Shown here piece by piece: positions 6,032-8,573 of a stretch of 8,573 nucleotides of DNA. The translations under genes were made by a program, and so were the position numbers. The stretch's first letter is position 1, and every line of letters starts with the position of its first letter. The stretch lies in assembly GCF_004138495.1 (NCBI RefSeq), contig NZ_ML142883.1, positions 8,724-17,296 on the forward strand. The letters run 5' to 3'. The notes under the pieces are model-generated. The model did not search any database and had not been told where the DNA came from. It saw nothing but the letters and a program-made list of their open reading frames with translations. The stretch comes from Phytoactinopolyspora endophytica (GTDB taxonomy: Bacteria > Actinomycetota > Actinomycetes > Jiangellales > Jiangellaceae).

Positions 6032-6733
6032 GTGGCCACCGAATCTGTACCAGGCACCGACCCCCGAGTTCCGTTGAGCCGAGAGCGGGTGCTGCGGGCT
6101 GCGGTCAAGGTTGCCGACGAAGGTGGCATCAAGTCGCTCACCATGCGTCGTCTGGCAGAACACCTTGGAGCCGAGGCGATGTCGCTCTACTACCACGTGG
6201 CCAACAAGGAAGAGGTCCTGGACGGCATCGTGGACGTCATCGCCGGGGAGATCAACGACGTTGCCGGCCGGATCGATGTGCCCTCCGAAGGAGCCGGCTG
6301 GAAGAAGGCCGTGCGCGAGAGGATCCTGTCCGCCCGCGAGGTTCTTCTTCGCCACCCATGGGCTCCTGGCGTCTTCGAGACGCGTACTGCCATGAGTCCA
6401 GCGGTACTGCGGTACCACGATGCCCTGATCGGGCTCATGCGAGATGGCGGCTTCTCGTACGACTTGGCCCATCAGGCGATGCATGCCTTGGGGAGCCGGG
6501 CCCTGGGTTTCAGCCAGGAATTGTTCAAGCCGGGCGACGGAGCCGGTGCCGAGAAGGCCTCGGCCATGTTCGAGAGTATGGCCGACCAGCTTCCCCACCT
6601 CGTCGGCATGATGATGGAGGTCGCCCACGACGACCCCGACTCCACGTTGGGGTGGTGTGACGAGCAGGCCGAGTTCGAGTTCGGGCTCGATCTGGTCCTC
6701 GACGGTCTGGACAGGATGCGCGAGACCGCCTGA
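6032..6733 (+). CDS. TetR-family transcriptional repressor
   Basis: A 233-residue regulator. The N-terminal TetR helix-turn-helix spans about residues 16-65: LSRERVLRAAVKVADEGG, then LTMRRLAEHLGAEAMSLYYH with the recognition helix near 46-54, then NKEEVLDGIVD. The rest is an all-alpha ligand and dimerisation domain resembling the TetR_C_1 group (HPWAPGVFETR, LRYHDALIGLMRDGGFS, and the C-terminal FEFGLDLVLDGL). The GTG start at 6032 is chosen because AAAGGAAGG ends 9 nt upstream; an upstream GTG at 5915 would overlap the preceding gene and add 39 unrelated residues. Gene order and shared operator-like sites at 5991 and 6790-6834 suggest that it represses itself and the downstream oxidoreductase. 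The ligand is unknown, perhaps a quinone, aldehyde or drug-like compound. Confidence 0.9.
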   Translation: MATESVPGTDPRVPLSRERVLRAAVKVADEGGIKSLTMRRLAEHLGAEAMSLYYHVANKEEVLDGIVDVIAGEINDVAGRIDVPSEGAGWKKAVRERILSAREVLLRHPWAPGVFETRTAMSPAVLRYHDALIGLMRDGGFSYDLAHQAMHALGSRALGFSQELFKPGDGAGAEKASAMFESMADQLPHLVGMMMEVAHDDPDSTLGWCDEQAEFEFGLDLVLDGLDRMRETA

Positions 6734-6781
6734 CCTCCACGATTTCGGTCGTTGGCGAACGCCGACGGTTCTGCCCTCCCC

Positions 6782-6810
6782 TTGACTGCCTTACATTGTA
6801 CGAGTACCTT
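6782..6810 (+). promoter_or_regulatory. Promoter of the quinone-oxidoreductase-like gene
   Basis: TTGACT (6782-6787) and TACCTT (6805-6810) are separated by exactly 17 bp, a good match to the housekeeping sigma pattern. Start of transcription would be near 6817, about 50 nt before the start codon. The operator repeats interleave with it. Confidence 0.6.
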
Positions 6811-6834
6811 ACAGCGTACGACTTACAATGTACG
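6790..6834. promoter_or_regulatory. Array of three TetR-type operator repeats
   Basis: Three 13-bp copies in the same orientation: CTTACATTGTACG (6790-6802), CTTACAGCGTACG (6808-6820) and CTTACAATGTACG (6822-6834). The consensus is CTTACANNGTACG, with starts 18 and 14 bp apart. The first fills the promoter spacer, the second overlaps the -10 box and start region, and the third is just downstream. Each has TAC/GTA inverted half-sites around three bases, like the tetR site, but with GTACG in place of GTAAG. Confidence 0.65.
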
Positions 6835-6867
6835 AAACCGGGTATGCTCTTCCAGGGAGGAAGAATG

Positions 6868-7854
6868 ATGAAGGCGTTCGTCTTGCGCTCGTACGGCTCG
6901 CCCGATGTCTTGGAGCTCACGGACATCGACAGACCAGTGCCCAGGGATGACGAGGTGTTGGTCCGTGTGCGGGCCACCTCCGTCCAGCCATATGACTGGC
7001 ACCACCTCAGAGGCGAGCCGTACATCGCGCGCCTGATGCCGGGCACTCTCGGGTTGCGCAGCCCAAAGATCGACATCCTGGGCGCCGACATAGCGGGGCA
7101 CGTCGAGGCGGTCGGCACGGACGTGACGGAGTTCCGCTCCGGCGATGAGGTGTACGCACAGCTGAAGGGCGGCGGCTTCGCCGAGTACGTGTGCGTCCGG
7201 GAAGCCGAACTGGCACCGAAACCTAAGAACCTGTCTTTCGAGGAGGCAGCGGCGGTACCGATGGCGGCCAACACCGCCCTGCTGGGTCTGCGCGACCAGG
7301 GACGCATCCAGCCGGGGCAGCAGGTCCTCGTCAACGGGGCTTCGGGAGGCGTGGGCACGTTCGCCGTCCAGATCGCCAAGGCGTTCGACACGAAGGTCAC
7401 CGGTGTCTGTAGCGCCCGGAACGTGGATCTGGTCCGATCAATCGGCGCGGATGAGGTCATCGACTACACCACGGCGGATTTTACGCGTAGTGGACAACGC
7501 TACGATCTTCTGCTGGACATCGCGGGAAGCCGCTCGGGATCGGCATGCCGGCGGGTCATGACGCCCAAAGGGACCTACGTCATCATCGGCGGACCGCCCG
7601 GCCGATGGCTACAACCTGCCGGCCATGCGGTCTCGACGCTCGCAGTGTCGCCGTTCGTGTCCCAGCGAATGGTCATGACGGACGTAGTCCAATGCGCAGA
7701 GAAGAAACGGAACCTGATGACGCTGACCGAGTTCATTGAGGACGGCAAGATTACTCCGGTCATCGATCGCCGTTACTCGTTCGAGGAGATCCCGGCGGCC
7801 ATCACGTATCAGGAAGAGGGCCACGCCGCCGGGAAGGTCGTCGTCGCGGTCTGA
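6868..7854 (+). CDS. NAD(P)-dependent quinone oxidoreductase-like MDR protein (zinc-less)
   Basis: A 328-residue medium-chain reductase of the quinone oxidoreductase type, which would reduce quinones or enone/aldehyde substrates with NADPH. It has the N-terminal GroES-like half (MKAFVLRSYGSPDVLEL, SVQPYDWHHLRG, ILGADIAGHVEAVG) and a Rossmann half with NGASGGVGTFAVQIAKA (nucleotide loop at 156-163), IGADEVIDY and the C-terminal GHAAGKVVVAV. The zinc-binding cysteine clusters of alcohol dehydrogenases are absent. Two adjacent ATGs occur at 6865 and 6868; AGGGAGG (6854-6860) is 7 nt from the second, which also gives the family-typical MKAF start. It follows tetR by 134 bp with its own promoter and operator array, so it is the likely main target of that repressor. 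Confidence 0.9.
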   Translation: MKAFVLRSYGSPDVLELTDIDRPVPRDDEVLVRVRATSVQPYDWHHLRGEPYIARLMPGTLGLRSPKIDILGADIAGHVEAVGTDVTEFRSGDEVYAQLKGGGFAEYVCVREAELAPKPKNLSFEEAAAVPMAANTALLGLRDQGRIQPGQQVLVNGASGGVGTFAVQIAKAFDTKVTGVCSARNVDLVRSIGADEVIDYTTADFTRSGQRYDLLLDIAGSRSGSACRRVMTPKGTYVIIGGPPGRWLQPAGHAVSTLAVSPFVSQRMVMTDVVQCAEKKRNLMTLTEFIEDGKITPVIDRRYSFEEIPAAITYQEEGHAAGKVVVAV

Positions 7855-7863
7855 GGCGCCCGG

Positions 7864-7894
7864 TTGACCCTCGACCTGGTCGAGGTGCCAAGGT
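7864..7894 (+). promoter_or_regulatory. MerR-type promoter with perfect dyad in a 19-bp spacer
   Basis: TTGACC (7864-7869) and CAAGGT (7889-7894) are 19 bp apart, the long spacing characteristic of MerR-activated promoters. Within it, CCTCGACC-T-GGTCGAGG (7869-7885) is a perfect 8-bp inverted repeat. The -10-like box ends 7 nt before the ATG at 7902, so the transcript may be leaderless; AAGGTG (7890-7895) could otherwise act as a weak ribosome-binding site. The layout predicts autoregulation by the gene product. Confidence 0.65.
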
Positions 7895-7901
7895 GCCGCA
7901 T

Positions 7902-8573
7902 ATGGAGGACGAGCTGCGTGGCATCGGTGACATGGCCAGGGCCAGCGGGCTGAGCGTTAGCGCCCTACGCTTCTACGACCGCGTGGGCCTGCTGATGCCT
8001 GCCGCCGTCGACCCCGTGACCGGATACCGACGCTACTCGGCCGATCAGCTCGGCGTCGCGACACTGGTGGCCGGGATGCGCCGTATCGGCATGCCGCTGG
8101 CGGAGATCACCACCGTGCTGGAGCAACGCGGCGATCCGGCCGTCGCCGGCCGCGTTCTCGATGAGCATCTGAGCCGACTCGAAGATGCCCTCGCGGATGC
8201 CCGGCGCGAGGCGCAACGGCTGCGCGGCATGGTGAGCTCCGGTCCGACCGTGCCGTCGACCTGGCCGACGACGGTCGCCAGCGTCGATGTCGACGCTTTG
8301 GAGCTTGCTCGGGCGATGGACTCCGTGCGCTTCGCGGTCAGCGACGATCCTGGTGTTCCCGAGCTCAGCGGGGTCCTGATCGAGATTCAGGACAGTACGG
8401 TCCGGTTGGTCGCCACGGACCGTTACCGGCTGGCCTCATATGAGGTTTCTGCGCGTCGCCGGACGGGGGACCGGACGAGTGCGGTCGTGCCCGCCAGACT
8501 GCTGGACGAAGCGCGCGCACTGCTCGATGGTCGCGGCGACGCCACCATCGACCTTTCGGGCGAGCGGATCACC
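7902..8573 (+). CDS. MerR-type regulator fused to DNA polymerase III beta-clamp domain (3' partial)
   Basis: The frame stays open for 224 codons to the window edge. Residues 5-73 are a MerR DNA-binding domain: IGDMARASGLSVSALRFYDR (helix-turn-helix), VGLLMPAAVDPVTGYRRYS (wing), then MRRIGMPLAEITTVLE. Residues 83-110 form the coiled-coil dimerisation helix. After a linker, residues 131-224 resemble domain II of the beta sliding clamp (DnaN): ALELARAMDSVRFAVSDD, PELSGVLIEI, VRLVATDRYRLASYEV and AVVPARLLDEARALL, close to actinobacterial DnaN. The usual MerR effector domain is thus replaced by clamp sequence. Clamp domain III is presumably encoded beyond the edge. The gene starts 47 bp after the oxidoreductase gene but has its own promoter. 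Both domain calls are strong; the function of the fusion is unknown to me. Confidence 0.88.
   Translation, partial: MEDELRGIGDMARASGLSVSALRFYDRVGLLMPAAVDPVTGYRRYSADQLGVATLVAGMRRIGMPLAEITTVLEQRGDPAVAGRVLDEHLSRLEDALADARREAQRLRGMVSSGPTVPSTWPTTVASVDVDALELARAMDSVRFAVSDDPGVPELSGVLIEIQDSTVRLVATDRYRLASYEVSARRRTGDRTSAVVPARLLDEARALLDGRGDATIDLSGERIT

Noticed and set aside
6525..7460. A 311-codon minus-strand frame
   Set aside because: Antisense to tetR and the oxidoreductase, crosses the operator array, and shows no domain.

Overview
The window is high-GC DNA with strong G/C preference at third codon positions. It carries a mycothiol-dependent formaldehyde dehydrogenase gene, a marker of Actinobacteria, so the source is very probably an actinomycete; the sequence alone does not fix the genus. 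No RNA genes, insertion sequences, CRISPR arrays or phage genes were seen.

Layout. 2-262 (+): the end of a LuxR-type regulator, whose stop abuts the stop of a convergent metallo-beta-lactamase-fold hydrolase (263-892, -). Upstream of the hydrolase on the same strand lies mscR (1028-2113, -), S-(hydroxymethyl)mycothiol dehydrogenase; together they form a likely formaldehyde detoxification pair. A 138-bp divergent region leads to a small helical protein of unknown function (2252-2665, +) and a cupredoxin-like lipoprotein with an acidic tandem repeat (2746-3243, +). Convergent to this is a cytoplasmic-looking family 3 beta-N-acetylhexosaminidase (3341-4540, -), with a LacI-type operator palindrome in its upstream region.

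4891-7854 (+) holds a zinc alcohol dehydrogenase, a TetR-family repressor and a zinc-less quinone-oxidoreductase-like enzyme. A CTTAC-N3-GTA(A/C)G motif occurs once over the tetR promoter and three times over the promoter of the oxidoreductase, which gives a self-consistent local regulatory circuit.

7902-8573 (+, cut by the window end) is the most unusual gene: a MerR-type DNA-binding domain fused to a domain of the DNA polymerase III beta sliding clamp. The MerR part replaces clamp domain I almost residue for residue in length, and several known peptide-pocket residues of clamp domain II are kept. Its promoter has the MerR-type layout: a 19-bp spacer containing a perfect dyad, with the start codon at the predicted transcription start.

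Three separate medium-chain dehydrogenase/reductase enzymes (mscR, the zinc alcohol dehydrogenase and the quinone-oxidoreductase-like protein) lie within 7 kb, so aldehyde/alcohol and redox chemistry is the recurring theme. Apart from the tetR circuit and the mscR pair, the genes look like independent transcription units.
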